Below, in pieces: positions 1 through 12,600 of a stretch of DNA of 64,000 bases. The stretch spans positions 4,898,001-4,962,000 of the forward strand of contig CM060734.1 of NCBI GenBank assembly GCA_030704615.1. The letters run 5' to 3'. Made by a program: the position numbers and the translations under genes. The notes below the pieces were generated by a model. That model was not told the DNA's origin. It ran no database searches and saw only the letters and a program-made list of their open reading frames with translations. Source of the stretch: Takakia lepidozioides (lineage: Eukaryota; Streptophyta; Takakiopsida; Takakiales; Takakiaceae). Positions within the stretch are counted from its first letter, which is position 1. The number at the start of each line of letters is the position of its first letter.

Positions 1-640
1 GAGGCATATTCGGGGCCATGAATATGACGCTCAGGTTCAAGGCACGGAACGATATTCAGTGCCCGCTTTTCATGGGATATATGGTTCAGTGCAAGGGTGT
101 GGACGTTTTCCCGCCCACCTTGAAACTGTATACCCTGATATTGCATTGGCGAGCTGGGTTCAGTGTAGGGTGGGGATGCTCTCAACGTCGTTATGTACTA
201 GGCTATTTGCTGATTTTTATTTTTATTTTTTAAAGAAAAGGGGACAGAGGCCTTTTAATCAAATTGATAAAGAAAAAATTACAAAAAGGTGGAAAAAATA
301 ACCACCAAAATATTCGATACATTGGAAGTATCTAGACAAAGAAAAATGAGGAAAGACCCACCAAATAGTATTTTGAAGTGTCTGATAAAACAAAAGAAAG
401 ATGAGAATCTTTCAAAAGAAGAAACTAATATATATTAGCCTTTAGAAAAGAGAATAAGATCTCCAAAATACAGTGTTGGATGAAATACCATTGAAATGGC
501 GCCAACACCTGAAAAATGGCCCGGGACGACTCAACCGTTGCTGAATCAACCAAAACAGACCTCAATGCTTTCGGATAGGAGCTTCACCGTCCCTTTTGGT
601 GTGGATGGCTTCCTTGAAAGACTAAAAATGCAGACTTATC
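1..640. other. AT-rich stretch, no gene seen
   Basis: I see no credible coding region here. From about 210 the sequence is A/T rich with poly-A and poly-T runs. The short open frames have no recognisable motif and no codon pattern suggesting a protein. Confidence 0.5.
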
Positions 641-892
641 GCAACTGAGTTGCCCTGCGCCCAAGGCTTAACCTCCGGACTCTGATAAACTGTATTTAGG
701 AAATGGAGAGACAAAAAACATGAAAAAAGAAATAAATGGGGTTGAATTATCGCAACCTGCTTGCCCTGCATCCCAAAGCTCATCCTTGGAACTCCAATAA
801 AACAACGAAAAAATACTGGGGTAATACCACTGAGATCCGCAACTTTATTGCCCCACACTCCAAAGTTGGTCTTTGGAGCTCCGATAAAACAG
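640..892 (+). repeat. Degenerate ~100-bp tandem repeat, about 3 copies
   Basis: A phrase of the form GCAAC..TTGCCC..C, then a stretch about opening with CCAAAG and ending in ATAAAAC, recurs near 640, 751 and 838. The copies share most bases but differ in spacing. It lies just upstream of the hAT transposase remnant and may belong to that element. The function is unknown. Confidence 0.45.
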
Positions 893-1005
893 GGTGAATT
901 TGGTGTGGGAGAAGACCCCCCCTACAGGGAACTTCTCCGGGTTGGAGAATTGCATGAGCCACGCCTCACACATGGTAATGCTTACACCTGATACCATCTA
1001 CCCGA

Positions 1006-1735
1006 TTGGGGAAAAATCTCCCCGATTTGGCGGTAAGGACCGAGGATGCATTTTACGACCACAAACGGATGGTTCGCACGGACTTGCATTATGCGGGGGC
1101 CTTGCTGAATCCATTCTTGCTAGACAATACGGATTTGAGAGACGATGTGGATGCCAAAGCCGGGCTTGTATGGATCATCATGCAACTCGTGCCCTTGAAC
1201 ATGGCAGAGCGAGCTTTGTCCGAGTACCAGTGCTTCTCGGATCGCCAGAATCCTTTCCATGACATGCTGGATCCAAAAGCAATGAACATGTTGTCACATG
1301 AATGGTGGGATCTGATTGGAGCTGGAGCAAGAACGTTAGTTCCCATTGCAAAGCGTATTCTTGCTCAAGTGTGCTCTGCTTCGTCCTGTAGACGGAACTG
1401 AAGCAGTTACTCGTTTGTTCACAACAAGATTCGCAACAGGTTGAATCCTGCCAAGGCTGACAAATTGGTTTATGTCTACACGAATTGTAGGCTACTGCGA
1501 GAGATACAGCAAGTGACGCATCTGCATGGTACGAGAAGAATCTGTTGTCTGAAAAATCTGCCTCAGAGGTCCAATCTAGCAGCAATGATGACACCGACGC
1601 CGCGAGGGACTCCGACTCCGACGGTTGGGATGGGTCCGATGATGTGGACAATCCTCCATATGACCCATATGAATTTAATGACGATGATGCTGCAATGCAT
1701 CCATCCTTCGATGACCTTGTTGTTGATGAACTGTG
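1006..1735 (+). pseudogene. hAT transposase C-terminal remnant
   Basis: The frame from 1006 encodes the end of a hAT-superfamily transposase. Visible features are the HALxxLNP-like start (LHYAGALLNPFLL), a WWDLIGAGARTLVPIAKRIL helix and the dimerisation signature QVCSASSCRRN, normally followed by W-S. Here the Trp codon is TGA at about 1399-1401. The same frame then continues with SSYSFVHNKIRNRL and NPAKADKLVYVYTN, as expected for the family. Near 1510 the frame shifts, and an acidic tail (DSDSDGWDGSDD...) runs to a stop near 1735. The N-terminal BED finger and the first catalytic residues are not visible, so this is a truncated, stop-containing copy. Confidence 0.75.
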
Positions 1736-1792
1736 ACATGGTATCATCCCAATTGCGGACCCCCTTCCCCCAGTGGAAATTGGTGAAATACT

Positions 1793-2296
1793 ATGCATCG
1801 AAGTCACACTCTCAACAATGAAGTTGAGGTGAACTCTCCCCCACCACGAGTTCCACGAATTGCGGGAGATGTGCAGGTCAAATCGTCGGATGATGACAAC
1901 CGGCCGTTGTCATTCCTTCACCGACATCGTGCCCCTGTGAACCGTGCTTCATCTCATGCCGCTCCAACTCATGTTTCTCTTTCTCAAGTCGGTCCATCCC
2001 ATGCTGGTCCATCTAGTCTCTCTCCCTCTCATGTAATTCCTTCCATCGCTATTCCGATCCTGGGAGATGCTTCTTCTGCTGCGGGACTTCTGCAAGTCGA
2101 ACCATCGGATGACGACGACCGGCCATTGTCGTTTCATCTGACCCGATGATGTCCGCATGTGAACCGTGCTCCCTCAACCCTCGCTGGTCCATCTCATGCC
2201 CCTTCCTCTCATGTCGGCCCCTCTGATGTATGTGCGAGTAGCCTTCCTCATACGAGACCTGCTCCAAGGCCACCACGAAATCTGGGACAAACCTAG
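1793..2296 (+). other. Ser/Pro/His-rich repetitive reading frame
   Basis: An open frame runs from 1793 to 2149 and resumes after a stop. It encodes two related blocks, each with an acidic DDD[ND]RPLSF motif followed by a Ser/Pro/His-rich run (repeats of the type PSHAGPS, SSHVGPS). The block duplication suggests a low-complexity protein segment or a tandem repeat. It lies directly downstream of the hAT remnant and could be captured host sequence. I do not recognise a family. Confidence 0.3.
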
Positions 2297-2896
2297 AAAC
2301 GGTAGAGAATTGTGCAACCTTTTGTTGGTGACCGACCTGTGAACAGGCCTGATACCCTAGATGGTATTTCATGATAGGAGTGGAAATCGACTAGAGAGAC
2401 AACTGAACGTACTCCGAGGACGACTACAGGTCCAACGGCCAGTTGCCTCTAGAAACGAAAGAACAGATGGAGATCATGATTCTAGCACTGATCATGGGAA
2501 CGGGGGTGAAGTGAGTGGGGACGAAGATTTTGTACTAGGCGTGAGATCATACCATCGTCGTCGTGCCAGACAGAACTAGGTACAGCTATAACTTCTGTCA
2601 CATGATGTGTAGTATGTTTCCATGGATATCCATATTTCAGTTTGGGTACATGCATACGTGTACGGAAATAAAAATGGTGGAATATGTGTATCCAAGAAAG
2701 GGTTTGGTGGTTTTGCGTGTGTTTGTGTTTCGTCATTACCTTTACATTGTTGATTTCCTATTATGGTTTCGAAAGCCACAAAGGCCAGGTGCAGCTCCCA
2801 ACATTCATCTTCCCCTTCACAAAATCCATGGGGAGTCGATACATGTGCTTTTCATCTGCCTCTCCAAACATACATACAGGTGCAAGGGGACCAACC

Positions 2897-4075
2897 TCCA
2901 GGTGGTCACACCTATTTTTTTTTTAAACAATTGTGCGACCACCAGTAGCGGTCGTCGCAACTGTTAAAATAAAAATAAAATGTTGCGACCACCCCCCTGC
3001 TGGTAGTCGCACCTATTTACTGATTTAATAGGTAGTAAGTTAGTACGTAGTAAGGGGCCCTTATATAGCCTCTCAGGGCGGTGGGACCTTTCTAAAAGTC
3101 CGCCGACCGACTCCCTATTCTAAATTTAGCCAATTCCTCCATTCTTTTTTTGGATCCCCTCATCTCATTCCTTAATACACGTGGCCTTCCTTCATAGGCG
3201 CCCCACTCTAATTCCTGGGCCACAGTAATTCCTGGACCACTCTAGAATCAGGGCCCGTATGAAACTGCTCTACATATTATTCGCACCTATTTAACGAAAA
3301 GAAAAATGGTCCGACCCACCCCCTGCTGGTGGTCGCAGCTATTTAAAAATAGAAAATTCTGCGACCACCCCCTTGCTGGTGGTCGCCCCTAAAAAAAAAT
3401 GGTGCGACCACCCCCAGTGGTCGCAGATTTTTTTTTTTTTTTTTGTTTTTTTTTTGGGGGAAACACCTGGGAGCGATTGCTCACAAATCAGGCCCCTTAG
3501 TAGTGAGAGGAGAAAATAACCTCTTTCATTTATGTGCCAAGAGGCGTAGGAATGGGGCACCACACACGAATCATACCACACCCATCAAGTAGCAAGATTT
3601 GACCCCAGAATCGTCCGGGTCGCACTCAGTGCACTTAACCAACTGAGCTACTGATTGTTGGTAGATATTAAAAAAATGGAAAACCACCCCCCTACGACCA
3701 CCCCCCTACTGGTGGTCGCATCTATTAAAGAAAAGGAAAATAGTGCGACCACCAGCAGGTGGTGGTCACACCTATTTGTTTTAAACAAAATTTCTGCGAC
3801 CACCCCCTGCTGGTGGTCGTGCCTATTAAAAAAAAAAAAATTATGCGACCACCTCCCTGCTGGTGGTCGCACCTATTAAAAATAAAAAAATCTGCGACCA
3901 CCCCCCTGCTGGTGGTCGCACCCATTAAAAAAAATAAAAAAATCTGCGACCACCCCCCTGCTGGTGGTCGCTCCTATTAAATAAAATAAAAATTTTGCGA
4001 CCACCCCCCTCTGGTGACACATAATAAAAAAAAAGAAAAAAAGGTGCGACCACCCCTGCTGGCGGTCGCAGCTAT
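2897..4075. repeat. Interspersed tandem array of self-complementary units
   Basis: The unit is a hairpin: an arm TGCGACCACC, a short loop (CCCCTGCT) and the complementary arm GGTGGTCGCA, followed by CCTATT and an A-rich spacer. Units of about 65-75 bp are packed from about 3690 to 4075, with further units near 2897-3015 and 3300-3430. The array is broken at 3040-3290 by unrelated sequence and at 3427-3657 by a SINE. Each transcribed unit could fold into a stem of about 10 bp. Whether it is the inner or subterminal repeat of a larger transposon cannot be decided from this sequence. Confidence 0.8.
3427..3657 (-). mobile_element. tRNA-derived SINE
   Basis: On the minus strand this ~230-bp element opens with a tRNA-like head. 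It has a polymerase III A box (TAGCTCAGTTGG) about 8 nt in, and a degenerate B box (GGGGTCAAATC) about 40 nt later. An unrelated body of ~150 bp follows, ending in a long A-rich tail (forward poly-T at 3429-3453). Head, body and poly-A tail in this order define a SINE. It is inserted inside the hairpin array. I could not find a clean target-site duplication. The B box is altered, so the copy may not be transcribed. Confidence 0.7.
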
Positions 4076-4079
4076 TACT

Positions 4080-6683
4080 AGCGTGCGCAGTCATGATGAC
4101 AGCGCGCGCCCTGAGTGTGGAGGGGGGGCTTATAAGGCCTTGGAGGCCATTCTCTCCCTCACTTTTCTCCACACCAGGACTTGGTGGGCGATGGGATGTT
4201 GCATTCCTTGTCATTGAGTCCAAGTGGAGAGGGGTGCTATTGGTTGGGTGGGGGGTATTTTGGGCCGTTGGATTCTACGAAATCGATGCTGAGTACCTCC
4301 TGGGAAGCCCTCCTCTGGCACCCACGTTTTTTTCATTGCACATTGCGTCATATCACTTAGAACTGCCGAGAAAGTGAGACGTGTCTCTAGTACTTGGGGA
4401 GGATTCATTAGGGAGTAGGATTAGGTACGATTTAGGAGGGTTGGGAGAGCATTTTTCTTAGCAAACACCTGTCAAATAGAGGTAAGTCAGAGCCATAAAT
4501 GGCGGAGGAGGAAGACAGAGGAGGTCATCCCAGGGATGACGATAATGAACCTAGACCTCCAAAAAACCCAAAAGGGGCCAGGCGTGAACTTCGTTGGGAC
4601 ATATACAATGATCCCAACATTCTTGCGGAACCAGGTTGGGAAGTTTGGAAGTTGGGGCAGCGGTGGTCGCTTGGTGACTACAGGAAATTTGTGGACTAGT
4701 GTCGCATAAATCGTTTGTGGCCCAGAGATAGGCATGATCCACAAACCAAACAAAATCAAGCTAGCTTGCATTTTTGCAACCCCGTCAAACCCCCACACTT
4801 AGGTTTTGCCCACCCCTCATTTGAGGCATGAGCTCTGCCACCATAGCTCCTGCGCTCTGTCCTGCCCACCCTGCCTTGGTTACAGCACGGTCTACCGGAG
4901 CTACCAGCGCCATCCGTATCAGGTTGGGGGCAGGCTTGGAAAGGCCCAAACCTGCACGGCGATCATTTCCCCTATTGCGCATAGAAGGGGTTTGGGAAAA
5001 TGTGCCACCCCCAACTTTATGGGGCTCATTTTAACCTCACCATAGTTGCCACGTCTGCAACTTGGGCAGGTTAGGGGGGGGAATCCCCTCCCAAAAGCTG
5101 CGTGTGCCCCACTCAATGGGGTCCACATGCCAACCCCTTCACGCATTGGCCAATGCCAATTGAAGGGTGGGCCCATTATCTTCCAAATGAGCCCAAAATT
5201 GGGCTAATCAGGCTTAACCAGAGGGAGTAATGGCCAACTCAGCAAACCTGACCAACCCAAATTGGGTCGATATACCACTTAAGGGTTAACTGAGAGGAAA
5301 GGTTTGCAATTCCTTGGTTGCAGCTATTTCCAGACATGCATAAAGATGAAGGGAGAAGCTTGTTGCGGACTTTGATGTCTCATGTGGCAAGATGGCCTCT
5401 ACTTGCCTCACACGTCATCTGGAATGATTCTCCTTGATGGTGAAGATCTGGAGGTTAATTGATGCCACCTGAAGATTGTAACTCCAAGATCGATTTCGAG
5501 GGAGACTGTTTAGGCTAGGCTCTTTCTGCTTGGGCTGGCTGATGCCCCTCGTTGTTTGCTCTCTTTGACTTTGAGACTTGGTTTCAGAGTCGTATCCCCT
5601 GCATAGATCTTTATGGCCCTTATTCAAGGTTTTTTTTCCCATCTTCTCATTGTAATTTGATTTCATTGGCGTCACCGTCGAGCCAGAGATCACAAGCTGA
5701 AGACCCGGCTCAAGCTCTAGCCTGCTAGTACTCCATACATCAACTCAACCCATCAGGCACTGTCCCCACCACATTTAAAAATATGAGTGTTTCTTAGATT
5801 CAATTTGAGACCAAACCATACTGGGACTCGAAACAACCTTTGCATCACATCGGGGCAGGTTGTGTACAACCCCATGGATGAAGCTACTTAATAGCTCATG
5901 TCCGCCGAGAGGTAATCTTAGCTTTTGAACTGTTTGAGTCTATCCAGCCGCCGTAGTGGGTCCACTAAAGGAAACAACTACCACACCGCACTCAACTGGC
6001 ATAGCCCCTCGTCTCATTCATTGCGCCCAATGTTTCTGACAAAATGCTGGGAAAATGGCCATTTCTTGGGGCATCAACCGAAGTCCAAGACACAGGCAGA
6101 AGTCAGCATCAGTTTTCATGCCCTCTTGACTCATGAAGGTTCCAGCCTCAAGTTGGGAAAGGGGGCAGTTCCAAAAACCTCTCTCAATTGCCAATTCCTA
6201 CCATAGAAAGCCCAAATGCCACAAGGGAAACAATTGGGCAAGCTAATTCAGCACGTGGACCAGAAAGGAAAAATTGCAATATGGCCTAGGTGGATTAGAA
6301 CCACTCCCATCTGTTGGAAGCTTACCCTATAGTAGTTGTCAAACTCTTCATGAAGAAGACTACAGGTTTGATGCCGTCATGCACAAAAGAGACATCAATC
6401 TTGAAAAGGAGCAGGATGACATCTTCTATACATTTGGCTCTAGATGGAATCCCTACAACAATTTCATCCATAATGTTCCGTGACAGACATTCCATCCTAC
6501 CTCACCTGGCTTAGGCCCCACATGGTGTCGAGCTTTCTGCCGAACAGAGCATCAAGGCAACTCAATAAGAAAATCGACGTGATGGACGCAAATCTGAATA
6601 TAGCTGTTCGATCTCATCACTGCTGCCATAGCTCTGTACACGCTGTAACGATTTACATGTCCTGCCAGCTCGAGCTTCTCACC
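4080..6683. other. Intergenic stretch with no recognised gene
   Basis: The only notable frame is at 4499-4699 (+, 66 codons). It starts MAEEEDRGGHPRDDDNEP, is acidic and proline-rich, and ends after WSLGDYRKFVD. It could be a first exon or a transposon fragment, but no family is recognised and no splice partner is clear. The rest contains short random frames only. This region lies downstream of the 3' end of the pinin gene. Confidence 0.4.
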
Positions 6684-9600
6684 TCATTCTAGACCCTCTG
6701 TGATAGTCAAAACCTCCTCACCCTCACCAACGATGGCATTTGTTCCGTCTTCATCAGCCTCATCATCCATTGCCACAGTCTGCCCCTCATCATCTTCTTC
6801 CCCGCTCTCTTGCCGTACTGCAACCCCTCTTAGGCCATGCCCTTTGAAGGAATCGTCACCTTCTTCCCTCCCATTCTCAGCCTCAGCCTGTATGTTTGAA
6901 ACATCATTGGTTCGTGCACGGGGACCCGACTGCCATCTCTCAATCTCCAATTCCATGTTAGCTAGGTGCTCCTCTGCAAGTTTCTTTTGATACTCATTGA
7001 ATTCCTCACGACACTTGATTTTCCACTCTTCCAATTCCTGCACAAATGGCCAGTCACTATGTCACATGCTATATATTTGATTCTCCATTACCACAAAACT
7101 TGAACTCCATGCGATGGTCATCTTAGCAAACACTGTACTTCCCCTCATCCTGCACTTGCCACTCATCCATGCATGATATCTGTGGACATTGTTCAGCGAA
7201 GGAAAGAGAGTTATTCATCGACTGTTACATATGATGCAGACTATGATTTCCCCCCGAAATACTTAGTCCCCATGAAACACCAACCCTCGAGTCGAGTCAC
7301 AGACTCTCTGCTAGACTGCACGTCTAAAAATAACAAAACACTTGCAGCTGGCCATCAACAAATCAACATACAGGGGATTTCCAGACATGTGGCTGCAATG
7401 ACACCATAACAGAGGGCCTGGTGTTCATTCCAGCCACCACTACAGTAGCCCTCTACCTAACACAGAGGGCTAACACAGATATGCATAACTTAGAGAAGGG
7501 AAAGGGTCAGGGGGCAAGCGCTGATTTTCCGTTCCTAAATGCTGTGAATCACCAAAGCAGAATGGGTGACAATGCGACAACTTGCAATATAAATATTTTG
7601 TTGGATACACACCTTTTGGGAATCCTGTAGCAGCTTGTCAGTCTCTTCAGAAGGTTTGGCGGGCATGAAATAGATTGCAGGCTCTGCATTTGTCCTGTGC
7701 CCACCAGTGTCCCATTAACAAAGAACTGTTAAGTCCTTTACACAATCTGGCACCGGAATCCCACACTTCGCACAAAACAAGATCCAAAAGGAAAGTTGAC
7801 AAAACAGAATAATCCAGAGAGTTTGACAGAAGATGCTATTATTCTGGACTTCAAATACTGTGTTGACCACATTACCCCTAACAGTCATCATCATCCATGT
7901 AACTAACAATGAAACTCCATACAGATATTAGAAGGAACCCAAACAGATGGTGCACCAACTCCAACTAAAACCAAAACCAGCACAATGTAGAGATTGCACT
8001 TAACTATCAATCACAAAGTTTCAGAACATTCACCATGTATGGCAGCCACAAGCTGCCACCACTTCCCACCTACTCACCAGCTCCCAACAGCACCCATAAC
8101 AGTGGCAGATTTATGCAATGGCACAAATTTTCTCTAAATTAACACCTCTTCATTCAGCAGTGGCCACCAGGAGGGAAATAACTGATCCCTGGTCCCAAAA
8201 ATCTCACTAAAGTTGCTTTAACCACTGACTAGATTTTTGTATGTCACTTCCCTGCATTCATCCTGGTTGAGTGCAATCATCAGGGTTAAAAGAGTGCCCT
8301 GGGAACTCGTGGCTCCCTTTTCTTAGCTCAATCCTCTATGCTGAGTTCCCACATGGGACACTGATGACCAACAAACAACAACACCCATATCACAGATCAT
8401 GAGAGATGCCTAGAAACAGACCGCAAAGAAAAGCAGAGGTGCGAATGATGCTCAGTCCACTGTATGAAGAGAAGCTCCAGTTGCTTCTCATCTGCCTCGG
8501 CCGCCAACTTCGCTCGTAAGATCTGTCAACACAAATTCAACATCCCCATTCAAGACCTTGCATAGATCGAGAGAGCAACCTTCTATGTGTCTCATGGGCC
8601 CTGTAAAAAGGGTTTCCCCTTTCACATCTTACAATGTGGAGAAACACTCCGGATGAATCAGGTTGAAGATCAAAAGTTGACAATCATTAAAATTGCAGAC
8701 CGGAACCAGTTGGTTTAAGTAATGATTTCCCAGCCTTCTGTGTGGATACTGGTGCATCAAAAACAGCTTCGTTTTTTCAGGTTATTCTGCATTCAAAGGC
8801 CATGGTACCTACAAGGACCTTCAGAGGAATACAGATGTTGTCATTGACCATTCGCAGAGAAATGGACATAAGAGGAGAAAGAGATACATCATCCCCAGGA
8901 GAAGGCCAGAGGGTTCAAGGGACACGGGTAAAACCAAAAGAGCATGTTAAAAGGGGTCCCCTCTGGACTTTATCAAGTTTTCTCTTGCTTTCTCTCCGTA
9001 CTTTGTCCTCTAGTCCCTTATGCCCCTCTTGGACTGTGAATATTAGAGGAAAGAAAATAGTAGGCCAGATAAGTTCTAACTCAAGTGGGTCGAATGCTTT
9101 CCTTGTCCAATTCAGGTCCTCTCCCCTCTACCTATGTCTCTCACCATGCCCTAATTTCTGTCTTTGTCTGAGTCTCTGAGTGTGGGCACATAGGGAAAAG
9201 TAGGACCACATAAAACCCATTTCATGACACCAAACCAAGAAAGAGAGGGAGACCAGATCGCTTCGACGTCGCTCAGCAAGCTGTTCACGTTCCTGCTGCC
9301 GCAAGCGCTCACTTTCCTCTTGCGCTCGCTGCTCAGCCTGTTTCATAACCAAAGCCAAATTCAGACCAATTCCTTAAACTTAGGATCCCAAATTTAGTGT
9401 ACTGACTTAACAGAAGAAAGAAAACATACATCCATGCAAGTGCAAAGTAAAACTACAAACATATATCTACATGAGAGCCTAGTAAAATTACAATAGCACA
9501 TTTTGACACAGAAAAGATTTCAGAGAACAGAAATGAACAAGTGAGTCCAGCCTTCTACTCTAAGAGCACTATATCCAATGTAGCTTTTACAAAACCGTAG

Positions 9601-12600
9601 TTCAATTGCTAAGACATAACTGAAGGTATTGTTATTGATTCAAGTTTGGAACACTTCTGCATTGTCATGGTGATCAACCACAATGCATTAGGAGCTACTT
9701 GAGAAACACACAATCTTTGAGACCAAACTTTCCAACAACAAAGCTTTGAAGGGATACTTCCCCTCCTATGCATAGGCACAAGCACCTGACTTGAAACTTT
9801 CATCTCTTATGCTTGTCACAGACATCATTCAATTGGCCTCCAGTATAGGGGAGCATGCATTTTCAGCTACTTAGCCGAAAAAATCACACAACTAAGGAGC
9901 ACATTGAAACCGTTGTTCTATTTGTTTCACTTGAAACCTTAGACATGTTAATATAAGACCACATTGTCAATGGAGAGCCATACTGAGTGAAACACTAATA
10001 CTTTCAAATTTAGTGGATGTGTCACTCATGACTCATGCATGTAACAGGAATATAGCTTGCAGGGTCGTTCAGAGTCATAGATTGGACTAAATTGGACATA
10101 AGTCCAGCATAGTTAGGTAAGAACTTGAGAGAGGGCAGCGTCCGGTGTGAACACCTAAGATGTAAGGACTCGATCTTCAGCACCAATAATTGGGAGGAGA
10201 AAAAGAGAAAACCACTATAGTGGCTGCTTGGCAAATGGCAAGACATCGACAACTGCAAACTCACCCGTTTCAAAGAATCAGATCGGCGCATGAATGCTTC
10301 AGATCCTGACAGTTTCTTGTCCTCTTGCCTAAATTTCTGCCCGACCCAACAAACATCACATCAACACAGAGCCGAAACACTCTGTACATCTCTTAGAATT
10401 CTTCATGGCTACTGCCGAGCCTTTCTTTACCCTAGGAGGCAAATGTGCAAATGGAATGTCATCCTCTCTGAGAAAGCCCAGCAAGTTTGCAACTGGGACA
10501 TTATCTTGCAGGATCAACTGTTGCAAGGCTACAACACAGACGTAATGGCAGCAGCATTCCATTTAAGGATGCAATCCATGTCACCCTCTCTCCCCTACCA
10601 TTCAGTGGATAGTACAGGTCGAGATGAGAGTAACCATCCTATCAGCCTGAGCTGTCATTAAATGTAAGAAATGGATGGATATTTCCACTTTTGAGACTCA
10701 AAAACACAAATAAATTAGAACCATTGCACACTCCAAGAGACCTTTATCCTCAGAAAGAGAGAAAAAAAGATGCACAAAATAGACTGGTCTTTCACCACAA
10801 ATGAAAACTTCTAGCCCACAATTGCATACTAAACTCTACACACAGTCCTCCCTGCACAGTGAAAGAAGCACTACCTCAAGAGTCCCTAATAGAGCCCCAA
10901 ACATCCGCCGGTTTCGTTTGGCTATCTTGGGATCATCAATCTTTGGTAAGACTCTTGGCAGTGGTTCAGTAGGTTGTGCCTCTTGCTCCTGGAAGTCCCA
11001 TGATGTCGCCATCCAAACAGAGATCAGAAATCACTTTTATCTTGTGATTATGCAATAAGAACTATATTCTATTTCCATATGAGGGAACTCCACATCTAGA
11101 ATCTATTTGGGGTGATTATAATCTTAAGGAGCTCTGAGGCAGGTGCTCTACTGCCCTGTTTGTATTAAACAATCACCCATTAGCCAAAGATGGCAAGCAG
11201 CTACAGCACTGGCCATGCTGAAAATGGTCATCCAGCTTTCTTCATCTTCATTGTCATACAAGCAGATGAGATGCAAGCCTGTACTTTGCTTCGTCCAAAA
11301 GTTTGCTTTGTCCAGAAGAAAGTTGCAGAAGTGACAAGACCTTAAGAAGATCTTGCCAGAATGTGGAGCACATACGCAAAGAATACCATCGGGAAAGCCA
11401 GGCTAGAACCAATGAAAGTAACAAGAAATTAACAAAAAGCACTAATCGCAGCAAAGCTGTATACATACATGTTCACTGGCTGGAACACCGACACGGACAA
11501 GGAAGCCTCTGTCTCTGGGACGGATTCCACGGGGACGTCCACCGATCAGACGAGGATGAGAATCATCAGTTTTGCGAGCACGTGGATCCGCTTGTGACTC
11601 TGGATAAGGTCGAGTCTCATCAGCATCAAATTTGCGTTGAAGGGTAGGCCTCCGATCTGCATCAGCCTCTTCATCAGCATCTGTGTCTTTCTGAGGCTGC
11701 TCCTCCTCAGGCCTATCTTTTTCCTTCTCAACTTCGATGCTTCCTTCCTCTTCCTCAACCTGTGTTATAGAAGAAAGGAAAGAAAGAACAGTTTTTAACA
11801 CACTTCCAAAAGGCCAATACCACATGATTAGATTGCACGGTTTTCATATTTCTATCCAAATCTCTTCCAAGACATAATTAGATTTAGTAAAGCCGAACTC
11901 TCCATCCCCCACACCCCTGCAGCATAAGCTGATAATAACTGACCTAGCGTTTCGAGACATATCGGACAACACTCATGTGCCAAAATCTCCAAAGAATTCA
12001 GAGTCAAATGCACATAACACACCTTCACAACAGCCGAGAGAAGCCTTTTCTTCATTGGTGGCTGGTATTCTGCATCAAATGCCTCTCCCTGCTTTCAACC
12101 AACCACCATCTGAGCGTGGCAAATTGCACATTACTACAGTACCATTAAGCCAAGATAGATACATCCCCCCCGCCCTTCCACCCACCCTCCTGTATCCATA
12201 TGCTAAATAAAGTGAGGCGGAGAACAGAAACCTTGGTAAGTGCTTTAATGAAACTCTATACATCCAATAGGTGATCCCTCCTGCTAGAAGTGCGACATAC
12301 GACTAGTTACATGTTAATGGTCAAAGTAGCACCCGTCAATATAGAAAATGAACAGTCATGAACCAACACAGCGAGGCCACTACAGTCAGAGTAACTGAAT
12401 ATGACAGTTTGTATGGTGAACTATTAGCATGCAGTAAAGTCACCTAAAGACGAGGGCTGAGCTGCTCACCAAGGACCAGAATATAAAGAAAGAACTTACC
12501 CGACGTGTAAATCCTCGCTGGGGGAGGTTCCGACCTAGCGAGCGAGCAGCATTCGGACCTATGTTGCGTGCATTTCCTCCAAGAGGACCTCCCTTGCGTA

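Noticed and set aside
3598-3657. A functional tRNA gene on the minus strand
   Set aside because: Only the D-arm/A-box and a degraded B box fit. The acceptor stem does not pair and the sequence continues into a SINE body with a poly-A tail.
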